Positions 15,624 to 22,145 of a DNA stretch of 34,173 nucleotides are shown piece after piece (position 1 is the first letter of the stretch; each line of letters starts with the position of its first letter). The notes below the pieces were generated by a model, which had not been told where the DNA came from, searched no databases, and saw only the letters and a program-made list of their open reading frames with translations. The stretch lies in assembly GCF_001419745.1 (NCBI RefSeq), contig NZ_LIRJ01000106.1, positions 1 through 34,173 on the forward strand, given 5' to 3'. The stretch comes from Streptomyces silaceus (GTDB taxonomy: Bacteria > Actinomycetota > Actinomycetes > Streptomycetales > Streptomycetaceae). Position numbers and translations under genes: made by a program.

Positions 15624-15890
15624 ATGTCACGTGAGAGCGATTGCCGTGAGGACGTACGCAAACTCAAGCAGTACGCGGATGAATTGGAGCGCTCCGTCGA
15701 CAACGTCCAGACCCTGTGTGGCACAGACACCTGGAAGGGCCCCAAGAGCGAGCGCTTCCGCCATGAGTTCGCCGGCCACAAGAAGCAAATCAAGGATGCG
15801 GTCGCCAGCGCCCGCGCCGCGATAGACAAGGCTCTCAAGCGTGTGGAGCAGGAAGAGGAAGAGAAAAAGAAGTCCGGAGCCGGAAAGTAG
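15624..15890 (+). CDS. WXG100-family protein
   Basis: An 88-residue, helix-turn-helix type protein with the WXG motif as TWKGPKSERFRHEF near residues 36-49, between two amphipathic helices. WXG100 (EsxA/EsxB-like) proteins form dimers that are exported by EccC-type ATPases and can pilot partner substrates. It starts 13 nt after the previous gene, and the RDD membrane protein gene follows 8 nt later. The C-terminal tail is Lys/Glu-rich (EEEEKKK), and I see no YxxxD/E export signal in the last 25 residues, so it may act as an adaptor for another exported protein. Confidence 0.8.
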   Translation: MSRESDCREDVRKLKQYADELERSVDNVQTLCGTDTWKGPKSERFRHEFAGHKKQIKDAVASARAAIDKALKRVEQEEEEKKKSGAGK

Positions 15891-15898
15891 ACCGCACC

Positions 15899-16339
15899 AT
15901 GGCCAACCGACAGCGCACCCCCACACAGTCCCGCAGGGTCACCGCTGCCTGTCTGGACGCCCTCCTGGCCCTCCTCTGCGGTCTCGCGGCCGGAGCCGCG
16001 GCGGGCGTCAAGGTGGTGGACGGAGTCGCTGAAATCCGCATGCAGTCCCCGACGGTGTGGGCCGCGGCCCTCGGCGCGGTGTTCGGGCTGTCCTTCCTCA
16101 ATCACGTCCTGCTCACCTTTGCGACCCGCGCAAGCCTCGGAAAACTCCTCATGGGCGTACGGGTGGTCCGCACCTCCGACGGCGGCCGCCCCACTCTCCT
16201 CCGCCTGCTCGGCCGCTGGCTGTTCGGCTTCTACTGGATGGTGGTGTTCGTCCCCATCCACGTAGCCACGGACAGCGACGTGGAGCAGCAGGACGCGGTG
16301 GGGCTACGGATGGTGCGGCGGAGAGCGGCTCTTTCCTGA
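15899..16339 (+). CDS. RDD-family membrane protein
   Basis: A 146-residue protein with three to four membrane helices. RRVTAACLDALLALLCG near the start carries the Arg and Asp of the RDD family, and LGKLLMGVRVVRTSDGGRP is the typical RDD loop. RDD proteins are of varied or unknown function, some acting as ion antiporters or membrane accessories. In this cassette, next to a WXG100 protein and a putative membrane-active effector, a self-protection or secretion-accessory role is a reasonable hypothesis. It is the last gene of the unit; no clear terminator follows. Confidence 0.8.
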   Translation: MANRQRTPTQSRRVTAACLDALLALLCGLAAGAAAGVKVVDGVAEIRMQSPTVWAAALGAVFGLSFLNHVLLTFATRASLGKLLMGVRVVRTSDGGRPTLLRLLGRWLFGFYWMVVFVPIHVATDSDVEQQDAVGLRMVRRRAALS

Positions 16340-16507
16340 CGCGAACTCCAGCAGTTCCTCAGCAATTCCGATCCGTCACGCCGACACCAGGCCGCGCGTA
16401 GCCCTCGGGAGTAACTGTGGCGATCAGCACTCAAGCCGGCAGCGTGAGGCTCGGCCTCGCCGCATGCACAGCGGCCCCAACGCCGTACGAGATCCCCATA
16501 CTCGATG

Positions 16508-16846
16508 TCAATCAACTACCCGCCCCACCCCCGAGTCGGCAGCGCGATAGGCCGCAGCGGCTTCACTCATCTTCCGCCGCATCTCTGCGGTCTCCTCGTC
16601 CGTCACGTCATGCCCGAAGCGCTCCGCGAGCACCGCGCGCGTGCGGTCGGCGCGCTCCTGAATCTGCTCAGGGTTGAGCATCTGAGCAGCCAAGTCCTGC
16701 ATCGGCGCACGGAGAGAGATCCCGCGCGCCTCTGCGACAGCAGCGAACTGGTCACGCACCTCGACGGGTACGCGGATCGTGACATCGGCTATGCGGAGAG
16801 CATCCGTCGCGCATGCACTCTTCGTCACGCGATCGGCGAGAATCAC
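16508..16846 (-). CDS. Orphan antitoxin-like protein
   Basis: A 112-residue protein with RIADVTIRVPVEVRDQF, a short strand plus helix like ribbon-helix-helix/CopG antitoxins, followed by an acidic helical tail (RFGHDVTDEETAEMRRKM) that would hold a toxin. The GTG at 16846 overlaps the stop of the truncated GntR frame (GTGA), which supports this start by translational coupling; a GTG at 16828 is the alternative. Downstream (16340-16507 on this strand), where a Fic/Doc-like toxin is expected, the frames break after a few codons (a TTG at 16515 opens IDIEYGDLV and then loses coding character). The toxin gene appears lost. Confidence 0.6.
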   Translation of the reverse strand: MILADRVTKSACATDALRIADVTIRVPVEVRDQFAAVAEARGISLRAPMQDLAAQMLNPEQIQERADRTRAVLAERFGHDVTDEETAEMRRKMSEAAAAYRAADSGVGRVVD

Positions 16847-17040
16847 CTGTCGGTGACGTAAGAACCCATGCCGCGAGTGGTGGCGATGAGGCCTTCCTCG
16901 CGGAGGGCGACGGTGGCTTTGCAGACGGTGTCGCGGGCGGCACCGAACTCCCGCTCAAGCCGCGCTTCGGGGATCAGTCCGCGCACGGGGCACTCCCCTC
17001 TGGCGATCCGCCTACGGATCCCCTCACCGAAGACCGCTAG
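16843..17040 (-). pseudogene. 5'-truncated GntR-family regulator gene
   Basis: On the minus strand, 65 codons read EGIRRRIARGECPVRG, then LIPEARLEREFGAARDTVCK and LREEGLIATTRGMGSYV, which is a winged helix-turn-helix of the GntR family. There is no start codon in the expected place, and a stop closes the frame immediately upstream at about 17049. The first helix is missing and has been replaced by the 3' end of the intact GntR gene at 17037. The fragment is too short for most gene callers. It overlaps the antitoxin start by 4 bp, so a regulator-antitoxin-toxin operon probably once existed here. Confidence 0.7.
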
Positions 17041-17315
17041 CCCTGGTCATCCGCTTGAGTCTCACCACACGGAGCCACGTACGTCCCTCGCTGTGGAACC
17101 GTGAAAACCAAGCCCTCTTCGACGAGTACGGCGATCGCCCTTCGGACCGTGGTCCGAGCCAGCCCGTACTGTTGCACGAGCTGGGACTCGCTGGAGATGG
17201 GCCTGTTGGGCAGCCAGTCCCCACGCTCGATCCGGGCCCGCAGAATGCCCGCGAGCTGACGGTAGGGCGTAACCGGCCCTTCGTGATCAATCTCAGCGTC
17301 CGGCTGGTAGTTCAT
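17037..17315 (-). CDS. Small GntR-family DNA-binding regulator
   Basis: A 92-residue protein made almost only of a GntR winged helix-turn-helix: VTPYRQLAGILRARIERGDW, SSESQLVQQYGLARTTVRRA and EEGLVFTVPQRGTYVAP. There is no effector-binding domain, so it is likely a constitutive or self-titrating repressor of the kind found in integrative and plasmid-like elements. The ATG at 17315 has no clear ribosome site. A frame running upstream to 18221 is a shadow of the divergent genes. A palindromic site lies 44 bp upstream, fitting control of itself and the divergent 17473 operon. Confidence 0.85.
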   Translation of the reverse strand: MNYQPDAEIDHEGPVTPYRQLAGILRARIERGDWLPNRPISSESQLVQQYGLARTTVRRAIAVLVEEGLVFTVPQRGTYVAPCGETQADDQG

Positions 17316-17357
17316 GATCAGGAAGCTACTCGTACAGAGAAGCGCTCTGTCATTGAG

Positions 17358-17374
17358 ATACGTCTCTATACGTA
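17358..17374. promoter_or_regulatory. Operator candidate for the GntR regulator
   Basis: TACGT (17359-17363) and ACGTA (17370-17374) form an inverted repeat with a 6-bp spacer; ATACGT also occurs twice as a direct repeat (17358 and 17368). GntR proteins commonly bind short inverted repeats containing GTAC/ACGT. It lies in the divergent promoter region, AT-rich relative to its flanks. Confidence 0.5.
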
Positions 17375-17393
17375 GCGATACAAGTCGAGCTAA

Positions 17394-17452
17394 GTTGGCC
17401 ATGCAATACAGACCCCCGCGACCGCTGGAACCGGCCCGGGGGCATGGCCAAC
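17394..17452 (+). promoter_or_regulatory. Structured leader upstream of the 17473 operon
   Basis: GTTGGCCATGC (17394-17404) pairs perfectly with GCATGGCCAAC (17442-17452), an 11-bp stem. Inside it CCCCC (17413-17417) can pair with GGGGG (17438-17442), competing at one base with the outer stem. The structure ends about 6 nt before the AAGGAG ribosome site and could act as a leader hairpin, attenuator or protein-binding RNA. Confidence 0.5.
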
Positions 17453-17472
17453 GCTGCAGAAGGAGCGTCGAC

Positions 17473-17763
17473 ATGCGTGACCTTATCGTCCGATTCCTGG
17501 AGTGGGCCCTCAGCGCCCAGACAACGCCAACTCGCGGCCGCCACCGACACGGTGCTGCAACCTCGACGACGCGGATCGCCCCTCCCCCGCCCCGCTTCAC
17601 CGAACTCCTCGACGGCGGCACCCAACTCCTCGTACGCCCCTCCGCACTTGACCCAGAAGAACTGCGCCGCCAACGCGCACGCCGTCGCGCCCTGTACCTG
17701 GCCACGCTCGGCATCGACGTGGGCCCGGACCGCATCCACGGCGTACGGGTGGCCGCCCGGTGA
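17473..17763 (+). CDS. Small basic protein of unknown function
   Basis: A 96-residue protein from an ATG with AAGGAG 7 nt upstream. It begins MRDLIVRFLEWAL, an amphipathic helix, then a Pro/Arg-rich linker, then RRQRARRRALYLATLGIDVG near the C-terminus. Small proteins with this outline occur next to short GntR regulators in Streptomyces genomes, as I recall, but no function is known to me. Its stop overlaps the GTG of the next gene by 4 bp (GTGA), so the two products are probably made together. It lies behind a structured leader and diverges from the GntR gene. Confidence 0.7.
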   Translation: MRDLIVRFLEWALSAQTTPTRGRHRHGAATSTTRIAPPPPRFTELLDGGTQLLVRPSALDPEELRRQRARRRALYLATLGIDVGPDRIHGVRVAAR

Positions 17764-18107
17764 ACCCGCGCCCGCCGGTGCGGTGGTGCGCCCGCTGCCA
17801 GCGCACCACTGACGCCCCGGTCCTGATCCACGAAGTCCACGCGGCCACGGGCCCCGGCTTCAACGTCTACGCGTGCCCGACCTGCGCCACGCACTACCCA
17901 CCGCCCACCGACGTACTGGAACTCCTCGACACCACACCCCGCCCCCGGCCTTCCCGGATGACGATCCGCGTCTACCGGGTCAGCGCCGAAGGCGCGGTGA
18001 CCGAGGACCAAGGCGGGACCCACACCTGGACCGGCAGCAGCATCGACCCACCGCCAAGCACCTCGGCATGCCAGACGTGCACCTGCCCGAGGTGCCGCCC
18101 CGTATAG
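17760..18107 (+). CDS. Small zinc-ribbon-like protein
   Basis: A 115-residue protein beginning with a GTG that overlaps the previous stop. Two CxxC pairs, WCARCQ (residues about 9-12) and YACPTC (about 38-41), make a likely zinc ribbon of about 35 residues. A second Cys cluster, ACQTCTCPRC, lies at the extreme C-terminus and could bind another metal. The middle is Pro/Thr-rich. A possible role is nucleic acid or protein binding. A good terminator follows, closing this two-gene unit. Confidence 0.7.
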   Translation: MNPRPPVRWCARCQRTTDAPVLIHEVHAATGPGFNVYACPTCATHYPPPTDVLELLDTTPRPRPSRMTIRVYRVSAEGAVTEDQGGTHTWTGSSIDPPPSTSACQTCTCPRCRPV

Positions 18108-18136
18108 CACCGGCAAACCCACGCTGAACCCAACAA

Positions 18137-18162
18137 CCCCGGCAGCCCCAAGGCCGCCGGGG
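18137..18162 (+). terminator. Hairpin terminator after the zinc-ribbon gene
   Basis: CCCCGGCAGCC pairs with GGCCGCCGGGG (one mismatch) around a 4-nt loop and is followed by TCTTCCCC. It lies 29 bp after the stop. Confidence 0.7.
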
Positions 18163-18228
18163 TCTTCCCCCGCCACGTCCTTCGCGTCACGACACGGTGA
18201 CAGTCGGCCGGGATGCGGCACCTTGTCC

Positions 18229-18297
18229 CGCTATCGACCCTGGCGGATCAACAACCCCACGGATAGCGTCGGCCCGTTGGAGACACCCCTCGCCCCA
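18229..18297 (+). promoter_or_regulatory. Repeated upstream element, copy B
   Basis: The counterpart of copy A (13560-13629), ending 13 bp before the GTG of the lipoprotein gene. Differences are scattered substitutions and two single-base gaps. The downstream genes are unrelated, so the likeness is confined to the upstream region. Confidence 0.5.
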
Positions 18298-18310
18298 CCG
18301 GGAGCCGACC

Positions 18311-18961
18311 GTGAACCGCCGCACCATGCCCGTCACCGCCGCGCTCGCCGCGACCGCAGCCCTGCTCCTGACGGGCTGCGGCAGCGGGGACGACGGCGAA
18401 TCCGAGGACAAGATCACGGGCGCCGATCAGGGCGACGCGAAGTCGGCGTCCCCCAGCAAGTCCGCTGCCGACAGCGTCGACCGCCCGAAGATCACGCTGC
18501 CCAAGGACGACGTACTCGTCTTCGAGGGCAGCAAGACAGGCGACGCGAACAAAGACGCGGTGCTTGCCGACAACGCGGAACGGCTCCGTGCCGTCGATGC
18601 CGCGATCATCCAGAGTGACGCAAAGTACGCGCCGGTGTACTTCTACTCCACCGGCGACGCGGCCAAGACGGCAGCGGAGTCCATCCAGAGCTACGTCGAC
18701 GACGACCTGTCGGTCACCGGGACGGTCCGCTACTTCGACCGCACGGTCGCGTTCCGCGAGGACGGATCAGCGCGCCTCACGTACTGCAGCGACGAGTCGA
18801 AGGGCTTCGCCAAGGAACGCAAGACCGGCAAGACGCTCAAGACCAAGGCCGACAAGAACTCGTACGTCTTCTACGACACACGCCTCGACCGCAACGCGAA
18901 GGGCGTGTGGCAGACCACCGCAGTGACATCCAACAGGGGGGCCGCGCAGTGCCAGCCATGA
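18311..18961 (+). CDS. Secreted lipoprotein
   Basis: A 216-residue protein with GTG start and GGGAG 6 nt upstream. The signal peptide ends in the lipobox LLTGC with lipidated Cys23, followed by an acidic flexible region. The main domain (about residues 60-210) is mixed alpha/beta, with RYFDRTVAFREDGSARLTYC near the middle and a second Cys near the C-terminus that may pair with it. An inactivated relative lies at 12093. The next gene starts before this one ends, so the two form an operon. The family is frequent in Streptomyces, usually without a name; function is unknown. Confidence 0.85.
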   Translation: MNRRTMPVTAALAATAALLLTGCGSGDDGESEDKITGADQGDAKSASPSKSAADSVDRPKITLPKDDVLVFEGSKTGDANKDAVLADNAERLRAVDAAIIQSDAKYAPVYFYSTGDAAKTAAESIQSYVDDDLSVTGTVRYFDRTVAFREDGSARLTYCSDESKGFAKERKTGKTLKTKADKNSYVFYDTRLDRNAKGVWQTTAVTSNRGAAQCQP

Positions 18962-19995
18962 CGACGACCACGGGAAGCGCAACCTGGCGACGGGCCGGGA
19001 TCGTCGCCACCATCGCCTGCCTGGCACTCGCGCCGGCGGACGCCTTCGCCGCCCGCCCTGGTGACAAGGACGAGGGCAAGGTCGAGCAGTCCGGCGAGAA
19101 GAACAACGACGAGCTCGCCTCCGTCATCCGCTTCGACCTGTCCCACAACGGCACCGGCCCCTCCAGTGGCCCCATGACGGTCCAGTCCTCCAACTGGACG
19201 CCACCGCCGTGCTGGTACGAGCCCAAGTACACGCCGGAGCAGCTCAAAGCCGACCACATGAAGACGAAGAACCTCCCGCACGCCAGCGGGCTCGGGGAAG
19301 CGGTCGCCGCCTTCGAGAAGCACTACGTTGAGGGCCACCCCTACAAGAACTACAACATGGCCAAGAAGGGCAAGGGCATGTTCTGGGACCGCGCCGCCCT
19401 CCCCTACGAAGAAGGCGGCGACATCTTCGCCTGCAAGAAGCCGCCCTTCTGGGTCGACAACGGCGAGCCGCCGAACGTCGAGAACGCAGTCACGCCCGAG
19501 GTCTTGGCCGAACTCGCCTACGCGAAGATCAAGATCCCCGGCACCAAGGTCACCCTCGCCCCCGAGAACGTCACCAAGGTGAACCTCCACACCTGGGCCT
19601 GGCTCGACAAAGCGAAGTTCAAGCCCGTCTCGGTCACCGCCTCACTCAACGCGGGCGGCCAGAACATCGAGGCCACGACCACCGCGGAGCCCCAGTCCCT
19701 CAGGATCGAGCCAGGCACGGACGACGCGGAGACACACCCAGCCTCTGGGGACTGCACGATCAACAAGGACGGCAGCATCGGCTCCCCATACGTCCGGGGC
19801 AACGCGAAGAAGATCCCACCGTGCGGCGTGACCTACCTTCGCTCGTCGGGTAACGGAACGTACGAACTTAAGGCCACCATCACGTGGAAGGTCACCTGGA
19901 AGGGCACAGGCGTCCCCGGCGGCAAACTCCCCGACGGCACCTTCGGCACCACCCAGGACGTCACCGTCGAGGAAGTCCAGGCCATCAACCGCTGA
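18949..19995 (+). CDS. Large secreted protein of unknown function
   Basis: A 348-residue protein. A GTG at 18949 with AGGGGGG 7 nt upstream is the best start; an ATG at 18958 overlapping the lipoprotein stop (ATGA) is the alternative. The signal peptide (WRRAGIVATIACLALAPA) ends at AFA. The mature protein has a linker rich in Lys/Asp/Glu, a Trp/Pro/Cys-rich region (NWTPPPCWYEPKY, FACKKPPFWVDNGEPP), then beta-rich repeats (KVTLAPENVTKVNLHTWAWL, TYELKATITWKVTWKGTG) that look like an immunoglobulin-like or beta-sandwich fold. Four cysteines could form two disulfides. It may act with the lipoprotein at the cell surface. Confidence 0.8.
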   Translation: MPAMTTTTGSATWRRAGIVATIACLALAPADAFAARPGDKDEGKVEQSGEKNNDELASVIRFDLSHNGTGPSSGPMTVQSSNWTPPPCWYEPKYTPEQLKADHMKTKNLPHASGLGEAVAAFEKHYVEGHPYKNYNMAKKGKGMFWDRAALPYEEGGDIFACKKPPFWVDNGEPPNVENAVTPEVLAELAYAKIKIPGTKVTLAPENVTKVNLHTWAWLDKAKFKPVSVTASLNAGGQNIEATTTAEPQSLRIEPGTDDAETHPASGDCTINKDGSIGSPYVRGNAKKIPPCGVTYLRSSGNGTYELKATITWKVTWKGTGVPGGKLPDGTFGTTQDVTVEEVQAINR

Positions 19996-20036
19996 TCGGC
20001 TGACGTGGGCGGTCATGTCCCAACCGGGCAGCAGAA

Positions 20037-20053
20037 CTACGCAGGGTGCGTAG
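20037..20053. other. Small hairpin between two genes
   Basis: CTACGCA/TGCGTAG with a GGG loop, a perfect 7-bp stem, lies 42 bp after the secreted-protein stop and 44 bp before the next start. It could be a weak terminator or an operator for the next gene. Confidence 0.35.
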
Positions 20054-20096
20054 CACGACCCATCCCTGATCTGGGAGCGGAGAAAGGCAGAGTCCC

Positions 20097-21353
20097 GTGA
20101 GCGGCTTTAGCTCTTGGTCCCGTAGACAGCGTCAGGCGATAGTGGGTGCCGGGGTGGTCCTTGCGGCTCTTGCCGGGATCATGGTCCATTACGCGACATC
20201 CGATGACAAGACTCCGCTGAACGTCGACTTCGTCCTGGGCGGCGGAACCGACGTCACTGGAAAGGGCGACCAGTTGGCGATTCAAGGGAACTTCCGTGGG
20301 CTCGCCGCCGCCCCTGATGGCACCATCTACTTGTTCACGCAGGAGGACGACAAGTCGGACAACGGAATGGTGATGTGGCGCAAGAAGAGCTCCGGTGCCG
20401 CTGAACGCATCAATATTTCCGGAATGAACGAGGTAACGGCGAACCAGGCAGCTGTTGCGCCCGATGGATCGGCGTATCTGGCGACCGCAAAGGGCTTGTG
20501 GAAGGTCAGTCCGGACGGCAAGGCGACAATAGCGGTTAAGGGCGACTGCAAGACCCCCGACCCGTTGGTTACCGCAGTGAAGAAGTTCTGCGCTCAGCAA
20601 ATCACCGGGGTAGCCCTTGACGAAGACGGCTCTATCTACATCGGTGACCAGGTTGTCTGGGGGGACGTTGCCTCCTACGTACACAGGATCGACGGTGACT
20701 CAATCGAGCTGGTGGCAGGACGTGCGCCCAAGCGAGGCGAGTCCTACAAGCGCTCCAACCAAGCGGTGAAGAATGGCACCAATCCAGCGACAGGCACGAA
20801 AGCGAAGGACGTACTGGTTCCCGAGACGATCAACTCAGGCTGGCTTGCGTCTGGTAAAGACGGTATCTACTGGAGGACCGGTCCAGGGATCGTCAGGATC
20901 AACGACGACAGAACCCTGAGCCCGTTCGTGGCGTCAAAGGCACCTGACAAGATTGGCGAAGTGCAAAGTCCCTTCACCAGCGTTGGCCGAGCTCTTGATG
21001 CGAAGATTCCGCGCAGTGTCCAGGACCATGCGGGAGGCCTGGCCGCCATCCCTGGGCGAGGCGAGGTCTACTACGCCGATCCGAGCGAAACGGGGGTCAC
21101 TCCTACCTTCGAAGGCGACTTCAGCTGGCATGGAGTCACGTCCGGCTCGCAGAAGAAGCTCCTGGAATCGTCCGCCTCCGGGAGTGTCGTCTATCGCGTC
21201 GCCGATGGGGAGCTGGCCCCGGTCATCGCGGGGGTACAAGCCTTGGCGACCTCGGACAACAGCCTGTACGTCGCCGTGGAGTCCGACGGCGGGGAAAGGA
21301 GCGGCCCGGAGGACTGGGAAACCGCAGTGCTCCGGGTCCGCCTTCCCAAGTGA
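20097..21353 (+). CDS. Membrane-anchored beta-propeller protein
   Basis: A 418-residue protein with GTG start and AAAGG upstream. A basic N-terminus (SRRQRQ) and one helix (about residues 12-34) anchor it, with the rest outside the cell. The outer part has repeated strands of the form xAxAPDGxxYLAT (AAAPDGTIYLFT, VAPDGSAYLATAKG, VALDEDGSIYIGDQ, ASGKDGIYWRTG), which mark NHL/SMP-30-like beta-propellers of five or six blades. Such domains bind ligands or proteins, or act as scaffolds. It is the third consecutive plus-strand surface protein, and codon use appears less GC-biased than in the Tad genes. Function is unknown. Confidence 0.75.
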   Translation: MSGFSSWSRRQRQAIVGAGVVLAALAGIMVHYATSDDKTPLNVDFVLGGGTDVTGKGDQLAIQGNFRGLAAAPDGTIYLFTQEDDKSDNGMVMWRKKSSGAAERINISGMNEVTANQAAVAPDGSAYLATAKGLWKVSPDGKATIAVKGDCKTPDPLVTAVKKFCAQQITGVALDEDGSIYIGDQVVWGDVASYVHRIDGDSIELVAGRAPKRGESYKRSNQAVKNGTNPATGTKAKDVLVPETINSGWLASGKDGIYWRTGPGIVRINDDRTLSPFVASKAPDKIGEVQSPFTSVGRALDAKIPRSVQDHAGGLAAIPGRGEVYYADPSETGVTPTFEGDFSWHGVTSGSQKKLLESSASGSVVYRVADGELAPVIAGVQALATSDNSLYVAVESDGGERSGPEDWETAVLRVRLPK

Positions 21354-21360
21354 AATGACA

Positions 21361-21409
21361 GTCGGTCGAGTGAACTGACGCCTTCTCCGAGTCAGTTCAC
21401 TTGGCCGAC
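21361..21409. terminator. Long bidirectional hairpin terminator
   Basis: GTCGGTCGAGTGAACTGAC (21361-21379) pairs with GTCAGTTCACTTGGCCGAC (21391-21409), with two non-Watson-Crick positions and an 11-nt loop. It lies between convergent genes and contains the stop codon of the minus-strand lipoprotein. Confidence 0.75.
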
Positions 21410-22104
21410 CTGTCCAGCTTCCGCTCCTGCGCGTCCACGATCTCGCGCGGCACGGCCACGAACTTGTGCGCGAACTCGTCCTCGGCCGAAATGCTGGTCA
21501 GGCAGGCGCCGTCCTGCGTCACCACGTAGCGAACCTTTCTACCCATCTGATACTCCAGCGAGAAGTCCACGCCGTTGTCACCGAGGCTGGACTCGTTCGC
21601 CGTCACGCTGCCAATCTTCTTGGCCGGGCCGGAAAGGCTGGTGTCGAAACCTGAACCGCATGCGGTGATCGCCTTCTTCAGGTCCTTCACCGACTGCTCG
21701 GCGACCATCTCCGACGTAACACTCGAGAGCACGAGCCGGTAGGCCACAGTGGGCTTCCGTGAACCTTCTGGTGTCTTGACGATGCTTCGGCTCGCGAGCC
21801 GCTTGTCGTAAGCCGAGGCTTCGGGGTACATCACGTTGACGATGGGCTGGCAGGACTTCTTGGCGGCCCAGGCCGGGCCGCCGCTACCGCTGCCGACTGA
21901 TGTTTCGCGAATCGTGTAGCCCGACACATCTCCCGGAGCCAGGGCGGCACTTGAGATTTCGGCCTGGGCCAGGGGTTTGGCACCCGCCGAGTCAGCCCCC
22001 TTGTCGTCGCCGCATGCCGCTGCGGTCACCAGCACCGTGGTCGTGCAGAAGGCCGCGGCAATCCGCTTCCCAGTAATTCCCCGGACAATGACCCGAGTCG
22101 TCAT
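21397..22104 (-). CDS. Secreted lipoprotein with conserved-cysteine domain
   Basis: A 235-residue protein from the ATG at 22104 (GAGG 8 nt upstream; GTGs at 22107 and 22113 are possible). The signal peptide ends in TAAAC with lipidated Cys31. The outer domain has three further cysteines (KKSCQPI, TACGSG, DGACLTS) and an alternating strand/helix pattern (VAYRLVLSSVTSEMV, VDFSLEYQMGRKVRYVV) that recalls PknH-sensor/LpqN-like lipoproteins; that likeness is tentative. It is 41 bp downstream of the 703-residue candidate effector gene on the same strand, so a surface partner or immunity role for that protein is possible. Confidence 0.75.
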   Translation of the reverse strand: MTTRVIVRGITGKRIAAAFCTTTVLVTAAACGDDKGADSAGAKPLAQAEISSAALAPGDVSGYTIRETSVGSGSGGPAWAAKKSCQPIVNVMYPEASAYDKRLASRSIVKTPEGSRKPTVAYRLVLSSVTSEMVAEQSVKDLKKAITACGSGFDTSLSGPAKKIGSVTANESSLGDNGVDFSLEYQMGRKVRYVVTQDGACLTSISAEDEFAHKFVAVPREIVDAQERKLDRSAK

Positions 22105-22145
22105 CACGTACACCTCAGTTCGTTCCAGCGGTTACAGCAGAATGC

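Noticed and set aside
16231..16515. Minus-strand 94-codon frame after the antitoxin, as a toxin
   Set aside because: Only the first few residues look coding; it starts with TTG, soon becomes Arg/Ser-rich and runs antisense into the RDD gene. Best seen as a decayed toxin start.
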